From assembly GCA_963682175.1 (NCBI GenBank), contig OY821772.1, positions 13,756,743 to 13,820,742 of the forward strand: 64,000 nucleotides of DNA. The letters are read 5' to 3'. Made by a program: the position numbers and the translations under genes. The notes under the pieces are model-generated. The model had not been told where the DNA came from. It worked only from the letters and a program-made list of their open reading frames with translations, and ran no database searches. This DNA comes from Triglochin maritima (Eukaryota; Streptophyta; Magnoliopsida; Alismatales; Juncaginaceae). Positions 32,893 through 45,613 of the stretch are shown here, piece by piece (within the stretch, counting starts at the first letter, position 1; every line of letters begins with the position of its first letter).

Positions 32893-35123
32893 TGTTAGAA
32901 CCCTAACCCTTGTTTAGGGTTAATCATGGATTAGAAGAGGGTTAGCATGGGGAAGAGGAGATGGAATAGTGATGGTGATGGTGTAGGGGGTCGGTTGTTG
33001 TTCACGTAGGGGTGTGGTGTGCACTGTAGCTCGGAGGATGTATTTAGGATGCACTCTCCTTTCCTTTCTTCTTTTCTTCTCCTTCATTTCACTCACTCAT
33101 TCCTTCCTTCTTGCTGGTGCGCGTGTTGGTGGAGCAGCTGCGGAGGCGTCGACGGAGGAAGGTGCTCGTGCGGGGGAGGCACGGCGCGTGCTCGTGGTCT
33201 ACCGGAGGCGACGTGCGTGAGCGAGCTCCGGCGGTTCGTCGTCCTTGAGTGAGGTATGCCGCTCTCTAGTGTGATTTTGTTGTTCCTAACCCTCGTGGGA
33301 GGGTTGTGTTGGTCGGACGGGGAGGTCGGAGACCTCTTCGGCATTGTTTCCGTGAGAAACCTCGACTGGCGCGAGGTGGAAGACGACCAACGGTCGACCG
33401 GTCCCTTCGGGCGGTCGACCGAATGTAGTGTTTTTACCCGACTTTAACCTTCACCGGTCGACCAATGCCTTGTGGCGGTCGACCGGTAGTGCGTATTTGC
33501 TGGTGAGTTGGGACTCTCTGTCTGTTTTCGGTCGACCGGTTCCTTGGGTCGTTCGACCGGAACTTAAGTGTACTGATTTTCTATGCATGCTTGTTCGACC
33601 GTTGTATGTTGCGTTCGACCGATTATATGACGTAGAATAATAGGTTGACCCTATCTATTATCGGTCGATCGGGACCCTGAGTCGGTCGACCGATAGTTTA
33701 AAATGATGTAGAAATGTCATGTTAGTTTTCGGTCGACCGGGACCCCTGGGTCGGTCGACCGATAGATTGATTTTGATGTTGACCAGACTCCGGATTTTGA
33801 CCTCGTTCGGTCGACCGGTTTTAAACCCTTGTTCGACCGTTGGGGATTGTGTTTCGAGCGCAGCGGTAGACCGTGTTAGGCGTACGGTCGACCGATTCCT
33901 TTCTGGAACCGGTCGACCGAATCACCTCTTCCGGTCAACCGTTTGGGCCCAGGACAGAATTCCTGGTTCCCTTTTTGAATGCCAACTTTGTCCACGGAAA
34001 CCCGTGTCCTCGCCGTGTGCGTGAGCCGGGAGGTGACGGTAGGCGCGTTCCGCGTGCCTGCCCAGGGACCGCCGTTGGGAAGAGTGTGGGTGTTCGGGAC
34101 GCGTCACTTCCATGTATGGAGCGTGACTAATGTGATGGATTGATTGGACTCATTGTAGTATAGCAGGCCTGAGGGATCACGGATCCCAATGTTTGATGTT
34201 TGTGCGGGCACGCAACTGGCGTTGGGTGAGGTGACTACCGGCCTACGGGCTTCGGAGGTCGCTGCCTTGCTTTTATAGCGGCGCGGTTGGTGTTTGCGGC
34301 TCGTGGAGCCTGATGACCTGGCAGACTTCGGTCTGGACCCGTCCGATGCTGTGCCGTACGTTGTGATGGACCACCGATGCCGTGCCGGTGATGCCGCCGA
34401 GGTTGTGCCGGCGATGATGATTGTTGCGCCGAGGCTGTTCCGGCATTGTTGATTCCTCGACTGGGCACCTATCGAGATGAAGTTGTTATACCTTCCGGGC
34501 GACGGCCCCGTTGGTCCCTGTGGCTCCGACCACTGAGATTTGCAGATCTGTATTCTATCGGCCCGCAGGCGTGACAGAGGCTCCCTGCCGAACCCTTGAG
34601 TAGTGTAGCCGCGTGTGGGGGGTGCGATGTCGCGTGCTGTAAGACTGCATGTGCCTGCAGTAGGTCTCCTCGGGAGACTCGATGTTGACTGTCGGACTGA
34701 TGTCCTGTTTTACCCTTCGGGGGAACTGTTTTCCATTCTGTCGATGTCATGACACGCTACTAGTATGATAGGTTCATTTGTGTAATGCATGCATATAGGT
34801 GAGTTGGCATACGGGGTTTCCTTCTGGAAACTCAGACATTGTTGTTATATATTTTCAGGACCGCAGTAGGTCCAGTTGGATGGTGATCGGCGGGCACGCG
34901 CATTTTGGAGTTGGATCCTCTTCTCAGACCGCTGAGGTCGACATGATTACGTTTTATCTTCTGTTGTCGTTTTGTTGTAATCATGTATTCATTTTGACAA
35001 ACTCTGATGTAATTTTGGTGCACCGCTATTTGTTTTATGAGAAGTAACAGTCTCGTGTTTGATTATTGAGTTCCTGTGTGTTGATTATAAATTTTTAAAT
35101 TTCCGCTGTTTCGGGATGTTACA
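32893..35123 (+). mobile_element. Ty3-type solo LTR 2 (2231 bp)
   Basis: It has perfect AAATT duplications (32888-32892 and 35124-35128) and the same ends and body as solo LTR 1, only 289 bp away. About ten perfect CGGTCGACCG sites lie at 33388-33920. The different target duplications show two separate insertions of one family, both reduced to solo LTRs. Confidence 0.9.
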
Positions 35124-35128
35124 AAATT

Positions 35129-36359
35129 AGTGACCATCAAGATACAATAGATGTGTGGTAAATTTAAGTTTTAATGTGAATGATGCATATGGACTAATTT
35201 TCGATGTGTTTTTTTTTGTTTATTTCATCGTGCATGGTTCATATATAGAGATGGACGTGATGTTCATGTTTGTTTCTACTTGTTGATAGGTAGATCTTTA
35301 TGTGATGTATTAATTATGGTTGTATCTGGGGCAGGTGAAATCTGTTTAATCACTTCATAAACGGGGTGAGTATGGGTAAGGGTAGAAACATCATACCCAT
35401 CACATAAACCGGTGGGTATGGGGAGGAAAATCTAAATCGCTTCATTAACTAGATGGGTATGAGTAACACCTTCTTGCTACTCGTTTAACCATTCACCCAT
35501 GGCTAATTACTAGGACATTTTCCGATGAGGTCATCCTCTCGCTTGGGCTTAATGAAGTTGCTAGATTGGATTGTTGCAATTTATTTAGCACCGTTGGATT
35601 GACGTGTATTTGATTGACAAGAAAAAAAATAAAATTTCTTAACGTTCAATAGGTTGCAACCTCAATCAACACATTTGTATTTAAAGAGGTTGATTTTCTT
35701 TTCACATGTTCCAACATATAATGGATATTATTAGCCTACCAACGACGTTGCATTGAGTCCAATCTCCAAATACAAGTTCAGCTTTTGAATCAATTTTTGA
35801 AAAGTTAATAATCCCATTGAAAAATATCATCTAACAATTAAGTTACCCGACAAGTATAGTCATATGATATTAACAAAATATATAACAAAGTATCGTTCAG
35901 TCAACAGTAGAAAACAATTATAGTTAAGACCACATTGATATGCATAGAATGTATTTACCCCCATGATATTGTTTAATTTACCTCAATGAGTTTCTTTGAT
36001 TTACCCTTTATGATTGTTGACCATTTTGACTTTTTGAGTATACGAACAACCAAAATGATTAAACTAAAAAACTACATTTAGCCCTATTGCTCCCAATTGT
36101 ATAATAACAAGGTAAAGTGATTCATACGATTCCAAAAAACTATTGGTTCCAAAAAACTTTCAATAGACAGTAGAAAAGTGATTCATACGATTAGTTTATA
36201 TCTTATTTAATTGAAGCTGGAGTGAGATTGTAGTTGTTTTTTTCTTCTACTCTTCATAGAAGATAGTCAATTTGCTCTTTAATGTGTTTACATAACTAAA
36301 GTGAGATTCGTACGGTGTTTTTTTCTTTTCAATAGTAGACTTGAGTCTAGCATTACTTG
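35129..36359. other. AT-rich intergenic sequence
   Basis: No coding frame, terminal repeat or RNA gene is recognised here. Confidence 0.6.
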
Positions 36360-38706
36360 GGCGGCCTTTGGTCTTCACCCAATTAGGACTGGTAACTTTG
36401 AGTAAATAGAATGTGTTAAATCATGGTTCGTGGGGATAACCCGTTTAAAGAAATGGGTAACTTGAATTCGATGCTAGGGTAACTTGGTTTAAATAGGAAA
36501 AATTTAATGACGGTTCCTGGAGGTAACCCCATTGGAAAGAAGGGGTAACTTGAATCCAATAGCATGGTAACACAAATTAAATAGAAGAAATTAATTTGAG
36601 ATCCAATTGGTAGAAGGGATGGTACGTTGGGGTAAAACCTAGCTCCACTGATGGTAATTTGTTTTTGTAGGACGAGTAATTTGGAGTAAATAGAATGGAT
36701 TTAATGTTGGTTTGTGGGGGTAACCCTGGATGATAGGTGGGGTAAGTTGAATTCAATAGCAAGGTAATTTGGAATAAATAAAAGGATATGGTTCGTGGGG
36801 GTAACCTTAATTGATAGACGGGGTAAGTGGAATTCAATCACAGGGTAACTCTAATTCATATCCAATTGCAAGGAGATAGGTTGAGGTAAACCTAGTTGCG
36901 GTAGGGGGTAATTTGATTAAATAGGACGGGTGACTAGGAGTTAAAGAATGTATTAAATGGTGGTTTGTGGGGGTAATCCTAATTGATGGACGGGATAAAT
37001 TGAATTAAATAGCATGGTAAATCTAGTTGAAAGTAGCAGGGTACGTAATCCTAATTGGTGGTGGGGTAAGTTGACTACAATAGCATGGTAGCCCTAAATT
37101 AAAAGACGGGGTAAGTTGAATTCAATAGCATGATAACCCTAATTGATAAATCCAATTTGTAGGATATAGGTTGGAGTAAATTTAGTTTCTAGAGTGGGTA
37201 ATTTGATTCAATAGGACGGTTACATTGAGTTTAATTACTTTAGCATAGTAATAGTAGGGTAAACGAGATTAAATAAAAAGAATTAAAATGTTTATTATTA
37301 CATGTACGTCAAACCCAACCTCCCTCTGGTTCTCGGTCCTCCTCGACCCATTCTCGACACAATCATTATGCTTTACAGTTTATGGTTTATGAAATTACGT
37401 CTGACCTAGATTCAAGTAACTCAACTTTAAATACCTTTAACCTTAATCACCTCCAATGATCATTCGTGAGATTGGAACAACTCCTCTCCAAAAAAGCACA
37501 AAATTCCATTGTTTCTTGTTGCATACCGAATGCATTCATTAGCAATGGGAGATCTTTTTTTGGGCAAGTTACCTAGAATTTTCTTTACATCTTTTCTCCA
37601 ACTGTTTACATAAAACGAGGAACATATGTCGATCATGCTATTCAATAGCACGGTAAATCTAGTGGATTCTAGTCTGATAAATCTAGTCGGGTAGTCTTAA
37701 TTGATTGGTGGGGGAAGTTGAATTCAATACAAAGGTAACCCTAAATACTAGACGTGGTAAGTTGAATTTAATAGCATGGTAATCCTAAATAATAGATGGG
37801 GTAAGTTGAATTCAACAACATGGTAGCCCTAATTGATAAGTCCAAATGGTAGAAGAGATGATAGATTTGGGTAAGTTTCAAGAATGATTAATTTTATTCA
37901 ATATGACGGGTACCTTGGATTTATTTACTTCAACTGTAGACTTTAATCTAGCATTACTTGGATGGCCTTTGTTCTTCACCAAATTAGTATTTAATACCTT
38001 CAGCGGTGCCCTTGTTGTTTAGTTAGACATGTGGGTTGTCTTGAGGTATTATGTCAGGAGAGGAAGAGTTGCATCTTTTCAGTTTTACTTTTGTAGATGT
38101 TATGGCTTTGTTGTATGCGTCCGACTTAGATTCAAGTAAGCACACCTCCCATGATCGCTCGTGAGATTGGAACAATTCCTCTCCAAACAAAACGCAGAAC
38201 TAAAATGGAAAACATATGTCGACCCTAAAAGGTTGAATTCAATCATGTTGGTAAAGGGATGGTAGGATGGGGTAAATCTAGCAGCAATGTGGGGGTAATT
38301 CAATTTAATCAGATGGGTAACTTGGAGTGTAAAATGTATACTTGGTTTGTGGGGGTAATGCTAATTGATGGGAGGGGTAAGTGAATTCAATAGCATGGTA
38401 AATTGGATTAAATAGGAATATAGATTAATTAAATTATGGTTCGTGGGGGTAATCATAATTTATAGAGGGGGTAAGTTTGTCGGTTTACATAATGAGAAAC
38501 ATATATCCAATTGGTAGAATTGATGGTTTGTTGGGGTAACTCTAATTGATAGACGGTGTAAGTTATATCAAATATCAGGGTAAATCTAGTTGAATCTAGC
38601 GAGATAAATCTAGCAGGCTAACCCTAATTGATAGATGAGTAAGTTGAATTTAATAGAGAGTAATCTCTAAATTTGATAGGGGATATTTTTACCTCCTTCA
38701 TTTTGT
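36360..38706 (+). repeat. Degenerate minisatellite block
   Basis: Irregular copies of a unit of roughly 40-60 bp built on GGGGTAAGTTGAATTCAATA followed by GCATGGTAACCCTAA recur, for example near 36738, 36825, 37053, 37101, 37704, 37757, 37798 and 38372. Longer blocks are also duplicated: 36340-36390 resembles 37925-37985, and 37390-37500 resembles 38100-38205. No coding sequence is recognised. Confidence 0.75.
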
Positions 38707-39450
38707 GGGTATATATTATTTTTCAGGAGGTTGGTGGTGATGGGGTAAGTTCTAAACAATGTTGGGTTCTTTCGAATGAGTAAGTGGGTGACTTGAAACA
38801 GATAACCTATTCATCTAGACACAAGAACCTTTGTAGTCAACTTCAATAAGACCTGAAAAACACAAGAACCATACAAATACTTCATGCCACATTATCCACA
38901 CATAAAACAATATAACTACATTATCCACATTAGATATAGATTCAGATAACCACATTGAATGCAATAACCCAAACTTGAAGGAGGTTATTAAATTAAATGA
39001 GGAGAAAATCACAATGACAATAAAAAACAAATTTAATTTACAAAATTTATACATGTAAAGGTTAATAGATAACGTAAAATGATAGAAAAAATATAAATAA
39101 ATCATGAAAATATGTTTATTGGAGTTTCCTCCGGCAACCGCTAGAAAAAGGAGGAACATCTAGGTATATTTGTTGGTATACTTGTTTTTCAAGAGGTGGA
39201 TGATGATGGGGTAAGTTCCAAACAAGGTTGGGTTCTTTCGAAGAAGTCAATGGGTGACTTGAAACATACAACTTATTCATCTGTGTTGGACTTATTTAGC
39301 GAAAAGGAGGGTCTGCATCCAGAGAGTTCTGAGCTAGCTGAGGTGTGAAGTCCTCATCCATAAACTCGTTCATACTTAAAATTTGTAGTCAACTTCAATA
39401 TGACCTGAAAAACACAAGAACTATACAAAATATTTCATACCACATTATCC
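38707..39450 (+). repeat. Diverged direct duplication
   Basis: 38714-38815 resembles 39185-39283 (GATGGGGTAAGTTC, GGGTTCTTTCGAA), and 38828-38910 resembles 39386-39460 (GTAGTCAACTTCAATA). The copies are about 470-560 bp apart. Confidence 0.7.
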
Positions 39451-40243
39451 ATAAACGTAAAAACAAAAAATGTAGAAGTATTTAATGGAATCGAGTTGCA
39501 ATAGCAAAGAATGAAAGCAAGTCATAGTTACACCATATGAAGTGAGGAGAAAACCAAAAAACACCTCTCGTGAAGTCAAAAAAGGTGATGAAAATAAGTT
39601 TACATGCTTCAGATACCATGATGAGGAGCGGGAAAGTTGGAAGAAAGTTTTGGGGATAACAATGAAATTTGAAATTCAAAAAATAAGATTCGAGTGGTTC
39701 AAAAAGCATACCTCTGAGGTTCATTAATTGTTGGTTGAGATTCATTAATGATTGGAGAGAAGAGACAAGTTCATTAATGAATGGAGAAATATTTTTGGGA
39801 GAGAGAGAATGGTGGTATAAGACAGATTTTGTTGTCTTTGTGGAGAGAGTTTGGGTAAGGTGATGTTTGATAGAAATGATAACATGAGTCGACCAAGTAT
39901 GTTTAGTTGGCTCGTCACGTCGTACCTGCGTGAGATATTGATACTTTTCCATATCTATTTAGAACCTTTTCCAAACAAGAAATAAACAAGTAAACAACAC
40001 ACCTTTTAACGCGATAATCTATTTAGAACCTAATCTTTTAAATTAGCATATAACCTCGTCTGCGACGGTACCCCGCAGAAGACACCCGCACGAATCGATT
40101 CAAATCTTCCCCATCCCCAACCAATTCTGACCGTCAATTCCCAGAATCCCACAAAACCAACGGCCCAGATCCGTTCCCCAAAATCTCGACCCAGAAACTC
40201 GTACCAACCTGGTTAGTCCATTTGGCGTGCACACTTCCATCCC
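39451..40243. other. Upstream region of the HVA22 gene
   Basis: It is AT-rich up to about 40030, then of more balanced composition. The 156-codon ORF at 39482-39952 (-) has no recognisable features and I do not call it. Confidence 0.5.
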
Positions 40244-40250
40244 TATAAAT
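40244..40250 (+). promoter_or_regulatory. Putative TATA box of the HVA22 gene
   Basis: TATAAAT is followed by a CT-rich run (CCCCTCCTCCTCCTATCTC), typical of a plant transcription start region. Transcription probably starts near 40275. The coding start is 1.9 kb downstream, so long 5' UTR intron(s) are inferred. Confidence 0.55.
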
Positions 40251-40860
40251 ACCCCCTCCCCTCCTCCTCCTATCTCTCTCGAGTCTCTCGATCGATCGAG
40301 GAAGGTGACGGTTTGCGTTGCTGAATTGTTGTTATTGCGAATCTGCATTGTTTTAGATTTTTTTTTTCGTTTCTCGATCGATTGGTTGAGGGAAGTAAGG
40401 TTGGAATCTGCGGTTTTGAATTGGAGTTTGAAAGGTGAGAATGTTTGCTTTAGAAGTTTTGTTGTAATGAATCGGCATTGTTGGTTTTTAATCGGGAGAT
40501 TTCCTTATAAGAGAAGTATTCTTTTCTTTATTTTTGGAAGATGAGGCGTTTGTTTCCATCACGTTTTCCTTTTTTTGGCCTTTTGATGTCATTGTCGTTC
40601 GGTTTTGATCGCAGGTTAGAGGTATATGTAGCGGAGAAGCGGATGGTTTTGATCGGTGGAAGAAAGGTGAGATAAAATAAGCAGTTTGCCTGGTAATAGT
40701 TTTTTTTTCTTCCTTTTTTTTGGTTTTCTGTAGTGTGTTCTGTTGGAGGTGGTCTTTTAATTGGTTGATGTTGTGTTTGTCTGTTTTGATTTGGTACGGC
40801 TATTGATTTATTGGGTCGTTCCTGAGGAGGAGAGGAGAGCTGCTTTTTTATATAAAAAAA

Positions 40861-41162
40861 GTGATATCTTGTTATTTTTGAAAATTTAGGTGTTTTCGTC
40901 ATGTATTTCCCGTCTTTGATAAAGAAAAGTGATATCTTGTTATTTTTGAAGATTTTTTTTGAAGATTAGGTGTTTTCGTCACGTATTTCCCGTCTTTGAT
41001 TAAAACAGTGGTATCTTGTTATTTTTGAAGATATTGTTTTTTGAAGATTAGGTGTTTTCGTCGTGTATTTCCCGTCTTTGATTAAACAAGTGATATCTTG
41101 TTATTTTTGAAGATTTTTTGTTGTTGAAGATTAGGTGTTTTCGTCATGCATTTCCCGTCTTA
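40861..41162 (+). repeat. Four-copy minisatellite in the 5' UTR/intron
   Basis: Four units of about 68-82 bp start near 40861, 40929, 41008 and 41090. Each runs from GTGATATCTTGTTATTTTTG through AGGTGTTTTCGTC to TATTTCCCGTCTTTGAT. It lies between the TATA box and the coding start of the HVA22 gene. Confidence 0.9.
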
Positions 41163-42129
41163 CGCTTTTTTTCTTCTTCTCTCGTCACATGATGCTCTGC
41201 TGGTTTGTTTATGATGATGATACTGTCATTGCGGGTGAACTGGGCTAAGCAGATTTGTTTGGGTTTTGTTCTTTTGCTGTTCAATCGCTTCGTAGAAGTT
41301 TGAGGGGTGGTTCTTTTTCTTTTCTTATTTGTGGTTGCGTTCTTCTGGCAATCAGCATTTTGTTGTCGCACCCAATTCTAAGCTTTGATACGTATCTACC
41401 CTACAGCTTCATGGGTAAAAATGTTAGACAATGCTTCTTGGCATAATCCTGCTGCAGACACATCTGCTTATTATATGCACTTTGGTGTGTCCGATTCCAT
41501 GAGATCTTTAGATGCCCTGACTGGAGTGATGCCTAATTTGATTTCAGAAAGTTCTCATGTAACCTGACTGTGTTGTTGCTTATTGAACATCTAGAGGTAC
41601 ATCCTGCTTAAATGGCTGGTTGTGCCAAATCATTGTTTAGCCATGTGACTAACATTTTTTAATGTTAAATCCACATTCTCCATCTTCTTAGACATCTTAA
41701 CCTTGTCAGATAAGCCTGTCTAAACGAATTATCCCACTGGAACTAAAATCGAATCTGTGGCCAATGAAAGCGCATCATCATTGGTTGCCAATAAAAGAGT
41801 GCGTGTTCGGCGATCCATGTAATATGCAAAGGTCTTTGAAGAAGCACTGACATTTTCTTTTAGTTGCTACATGTGTATTTTGTGTATTTCTTTGCTAATC
41901 CCCCTTGAGTAGACCATAAACATTATAACTTGATGCTTAATCACATAGACATATCATGTGAGAAAACTGTTTAGTTCCTAATCTCCCCTTTGAAATATTG
42001 AGCTAATTCCTCATAACATTTTTTTTTGTTTTCCGTATGTCTCATCTCTCTTACCAAGCATATGTAATATTTCAGATATCAGTGGACCTTACTTGTGGTG
42101 GATGATTTTCGGCAATTTACTCCATAAAA

Positions 42130-44816
42130 ATGCTAGGTTCTCTTATTACCAGAGGCCTAATGTATGGTTCTACACAACATTTGTATTATATGTCATTTTT
42201 CTGCTGTGCTTTTAAATGACTTGCAAATGATTAAATAATGTTGTCTTTTTAGAATGGTTCTCGGTTATGCCTATCCTGCTTATGAATGCTACAAAGCTGT
42301 TGAAAAAAATAAACCAGAGATAGAGCAGCTGAGATCCTGGTGTCAATACTGGTAAGCACCATCTGGTTCACATAGTTCTTTGTCTCTTTTTTAAACTTTG
42401 GAAAATTAAGATTATTTTTGTTAGTGATGTATCTTTGTTGATATCTTGTTGATAGGATTTTAGTTGCTTTATTGACGATATCTGAGAGGGTTGGAGATAC
42501 GATCATCTCATGGTGAGAAATGTCATGATAGTTTTGGTTTTGACCATTATTTTCTTATTGCCACTTAATTATTCATGTTTCTCTTCAAGGGTTCCGATGT
42601 ACTGCGAAGCGAAGCTTGCATTCTATATATATCTTTGGTATCCTAAAACAAGAGTATGTGTACATTTATTTTGGTATATGTGGTTATTTATTTGGACAAT
42701 GCCGCTGATCATTCAGTTACGAGCTTATCTTTCAGGGAACTACATATGTTTATGACAACTTTTTCCAGCCCTATGTTGCAAAGCATGAGATTGAAATAGA
42801 TCGAAATTTGCTAGAGTTAAGGGCCAGGGCAGGAGACGCCGTAGCTCTTTACTTACGGAAATTCACAAGTTATGGCCAAACAAGGTTTTTTGAAATCCTG
42901 CAGTACATTGCTTCACAATCACAGCAACCAAGCTCTCAACCTGTTCAGGTAGTTGAGAACTGCTATTGCTACTTCATACAGTTGCTATTTCGCACCTCTG
43001 CTCTATTTATTCAAGTAGGTTGTTTTTTGCAGTTGAAACTAAAATTTAGTTTTTTCAGCTTTTGATGCCTAGTTGCTGACTATGGATTTTTCTGAATTGA
43101 TCAGAACTGTATATATTCACTTAATGTTTCGCTAGTCTCTTCTTATTTTGCAACATTTGCTGGATGACATGTTTATCAAGTGACAACCTTGGTTAAAACA
43201 TTATTGTTCTATAAAGACCACCCATGTGCTGCTTTGTGATCTAGGTTGTCTGCTAAATCTTTTCAGAAACTACACATGTTTTGCATTGGCATTCAGTACG
43301 TATCTTTCCGTTGTCCACCTATAGGGGGGCAATAGCCATTCATATCCTATGTGCATCATGTTATTTTTTTCGCTTCTGAGATGCAATTTGCATTTTAAGT
43401 TTTGGCCTAGTTATCTTCATTAGAGATGCATCACAATGGTGACCGATTACCGATATTCTGGGGCAATATTCCAGTAATAATTAGGAACCACCACATGGAA
43501 AGTAAACCCATCCATAATGTTATTTCTTTTTCACTAATGCAAAACCTGTTATCCTTACGTTTTGTTATATTTTATTAAGATGAAATGAACCCTAGTTTCA
43601 TAGAAGATATAGGTTCACATGCATCACGTATCTCTTTGATCTGTTATTAATGAATGCGAACCCATCCCACTATAGCTTTTCCTAAACCTTTTTTTGGGAT
43701 AAATGTATATGTTTATATGAAAATGGAACTACATTTGATATACATTCCATTTTTAATGACTGCATCTTTCATATTGTTGTGGTAAGAGGGTTTGCATTTT
43801 CCCTACTAGTTTCTCTTTTAGTTAATTTGAGTAGGGACTGAATAGAAACTAGAGTCACTGACATGTGGATCTAAGGTTGTAAAATATCAATTCTCAACTT
43901 TATAAACCTAAGAAATTCAATTCTACAGCACTAAAGTTGAACACTCTATCCTTCCACCATTACCGTCAATTTAAAGTGGCTCTCCGACACATCCACTCTC
44001 CCAGCATGAGGTCCCCAGTAGATGTATCATGTATCCATTTTTCTTAGATCCAAATATTGCATGCAAACAAGGTAATGGGAATTGAAGGGAGTAAATTATT
44101 TGGCAACAGATACTAGCTATTTTCTGAAGTAAAGGAGTAGGTTTAGGATCATCAATTGAAGAAAGCATATCATTTGGCAAAATGTCAGGTCCTTAATTAG
44201 AACAACTGCAAAGTAAAATCTTTAAAGGCAAGTTTTAGTGTATTTATTACTTTCAGGATCTCTTTTTTTCACCATAGTCATTATTGCAATTCTTTTGGTT
44301 TCCCACAAGGAATCAACTTATAATTTACGTTATGCAATGCTACCGCAGCAAACATGGCAACAGCAGCCCCTCTATCAACCACCTCGTGCTGTCCCTTCTC
44401 AAGAGCCAACTCCGGTCGTCCCTGTTCAAGAGCCACCTCCGTTTGTCCTTGCTCGTAGGCGACCTGCTGCTGCCTCCACCTGTCAACAGCCTGGTGTACC
44501 ACCTACCCGTCAATCGTCCATTGGACAACTAAAACCACAACCACCACCTCAAGAACCATGTCCCCTGCCTCCAAGCGCAGTTGGGAACAAAACTGCAGAA
44601 CAACCTGCTCCAGAAGAGACCCCAGCTGCAGCACCATCCTCAACCGCATCCTCTAATTCTTTGAAACCATCTGAAGCTGAACCCAGAGAAGCAGAAGTGG
44701 AGTTCACTAATGAAGAACCAAACCATGCTCCGAAGGAGTCCGTGATTGAAGAAACGATTCGTGTCACTCGAGGCCGATTGAGAAAGACACTTGCCACTTC
44801 AAATTCAACATTGTAG
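42130..44816 (+). CDS. HVA22/TB2-DP1 family protein
   Basis: Six coding exons join in frame with GT/AG borders: 42130-42161, 42253-42351, 42456-42512, 42590-42653, 42736-42948 and 44310-44816 (972 nt, 323 residues). The product matches the longer plant HVA22-like proteins (i/j/k type). These REEP/DP1 relatives shape ER membranes, and the HVA22 founder is abscisic-acid induced. Residues 1-110 carry the family core: GYAYPAYECYKAVE, WCQYWILVALLTISERVGD, the hydrophobic hairpin to about residue 80, and KTRGTTYVYDNFFQPYV. Residues 128-145 (GQTRFFEILQYIA) are typical of the long subgroup. The last exon adds a Pro/Gln-rich, presumably cytosolic tail ending RLRKTLATSNSTL. The first coding exon is only 32 nt. 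I chose the 44310 acceptor because the 44258 one breaks the frame. Confidence 0.92.
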
Positions 44817-44942
44817 CACAAAACAGCAAAAAAATCCAAATTTTATCATTCCCTATTATTGATTCTGAATCAAAATTCTCTCTTGTGATTGAAAAAAAGT
44901 AGATAGCATTAATATAGACAGATCTCCTTGGGAAGTACATAA

Positions 44943-45455
44943 CTAAGATGATCCCTTCAAAACAGAAGAAGGCGACAATACAGGAGCATCAAGCTGATAA
45001 AGGTTAAGAGCAGGCCCGACGAACCGGAACAGTATCCACGTGCCAATGATGATGAAAATGGAAGCGTAAGCGAACTTATTGAGCCAAAACAGGAGACCCT
45101 TCTCACCCACGTAGAGCTCCATCGCCTTCTCTCCCAGAGTCATCTCCTCCCATTGCTTGGGTGGTGGTTTGACGTCGTCCTCCACTTGCTTCATTTCTTC
45201 CATTTCTTTCTGCAACCTTGCTTGTTTCTTCGATATTGATTTGTACCTGATGTTGAGTGTCCCCAGCTTTCTGTTGCTGCTGCTGTTCTTGCTTCCATTA
45301 GGTGTGTCTTCACCAGTGGCGTTGCTGCTGCTGTTGGTTTGGTCTGATGCTGCCTTGATAGGGTGGAGAATTTGAGGTCTGAAACTTGTGATGTGTCTGT
45401 TGGTAAAGGAGGTTTGTGGTGCAGTGCAAATGGAAGAGAGGAATTTGGTCTCCAT
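44943..45455 (-). CDS. Probable plastid-targeted single-pass membrane protein
   Basis: This is a single-exon reading of 170 residues. I chose Met 45455 (METKFLSSICTAPQTSF) because the preceding 68 codons read back into transposon-like sequence. Residues 1-35 are Ser/Thr/Arg-rich and poor in acids, as in chloroplast transit peptides. Then come a low-complexity Ser/Asn stretch, a basic/acidic helix (ISKKQARLQKEMEEMKQ, about 74-90), a conserved-looking WEEMTLGEKAMELYVGEKG, and one hydrophobic span at about 120-149. I do not recognise a named family. It converges with the HVA22 gene, with 126 bp between stops. The function is unknown. Confidence 0.7.
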   Translation of the reverse strand: METKFLSSICTAPQTSFTNRHITSFRPQILHPIKAASDQTNSSSNATGEDTPNGSKNSSSNRKLGTLNIRYKSISKKQARLQKEMEEMKQVEDDVKPPPKQWEEMTLGEKAMELYVGEKGLLFWLNKFAYASIFIIIGTWILFRFVGPALNLYQLDAPVLSPSSVLKGSS

Positions 45456-45613
45456 TCTCTTCGTGGAGGATGGAGTTTCTGGTTCCTTATCCTCTCGCTT
45501 TATCTGAACTTGAACTACATGGAGAGTTTGATCTGCGGGAATAGACGAAACTGTCCTTTTAGTGGTTGTGCTGCAGTGAATGATGCTGCCTTCTCTCCTC
45601 GTGTTCTTACTTG

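Noticed and set aside
36360..38706. Interstitial telomere (CCCTAA) array
   Set aside because: CCCTAA occurs only once per larger unit and never as a tandem 7-bp repeat.
39482..39952. 156-codon minus-strand ORF upstream of the HVA22 gene
   Set aside because: AT-rich, no recognisable motif, and it overlaps duplicated non-coding sequence.
36360..41162. CRISPR array
   Set aside because: Repeats are irregular or contiguous without unique spacers, and the sequence is from a plant genome.
41385..41567. 60-codon ORF between the HVA22 TATA box and coding start
   Set aside because: Could be an upstream ORF or UTR exon, but no family similarity or splice evidence supports coding.
44238..44309. Earlier start or acceptor for the last HVA22 exon
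   Set aside because: The TTTCAG acceptor at about 44252-44257 gives the wrong phase after exon 5. The 44310 acceptor keeps the frame.
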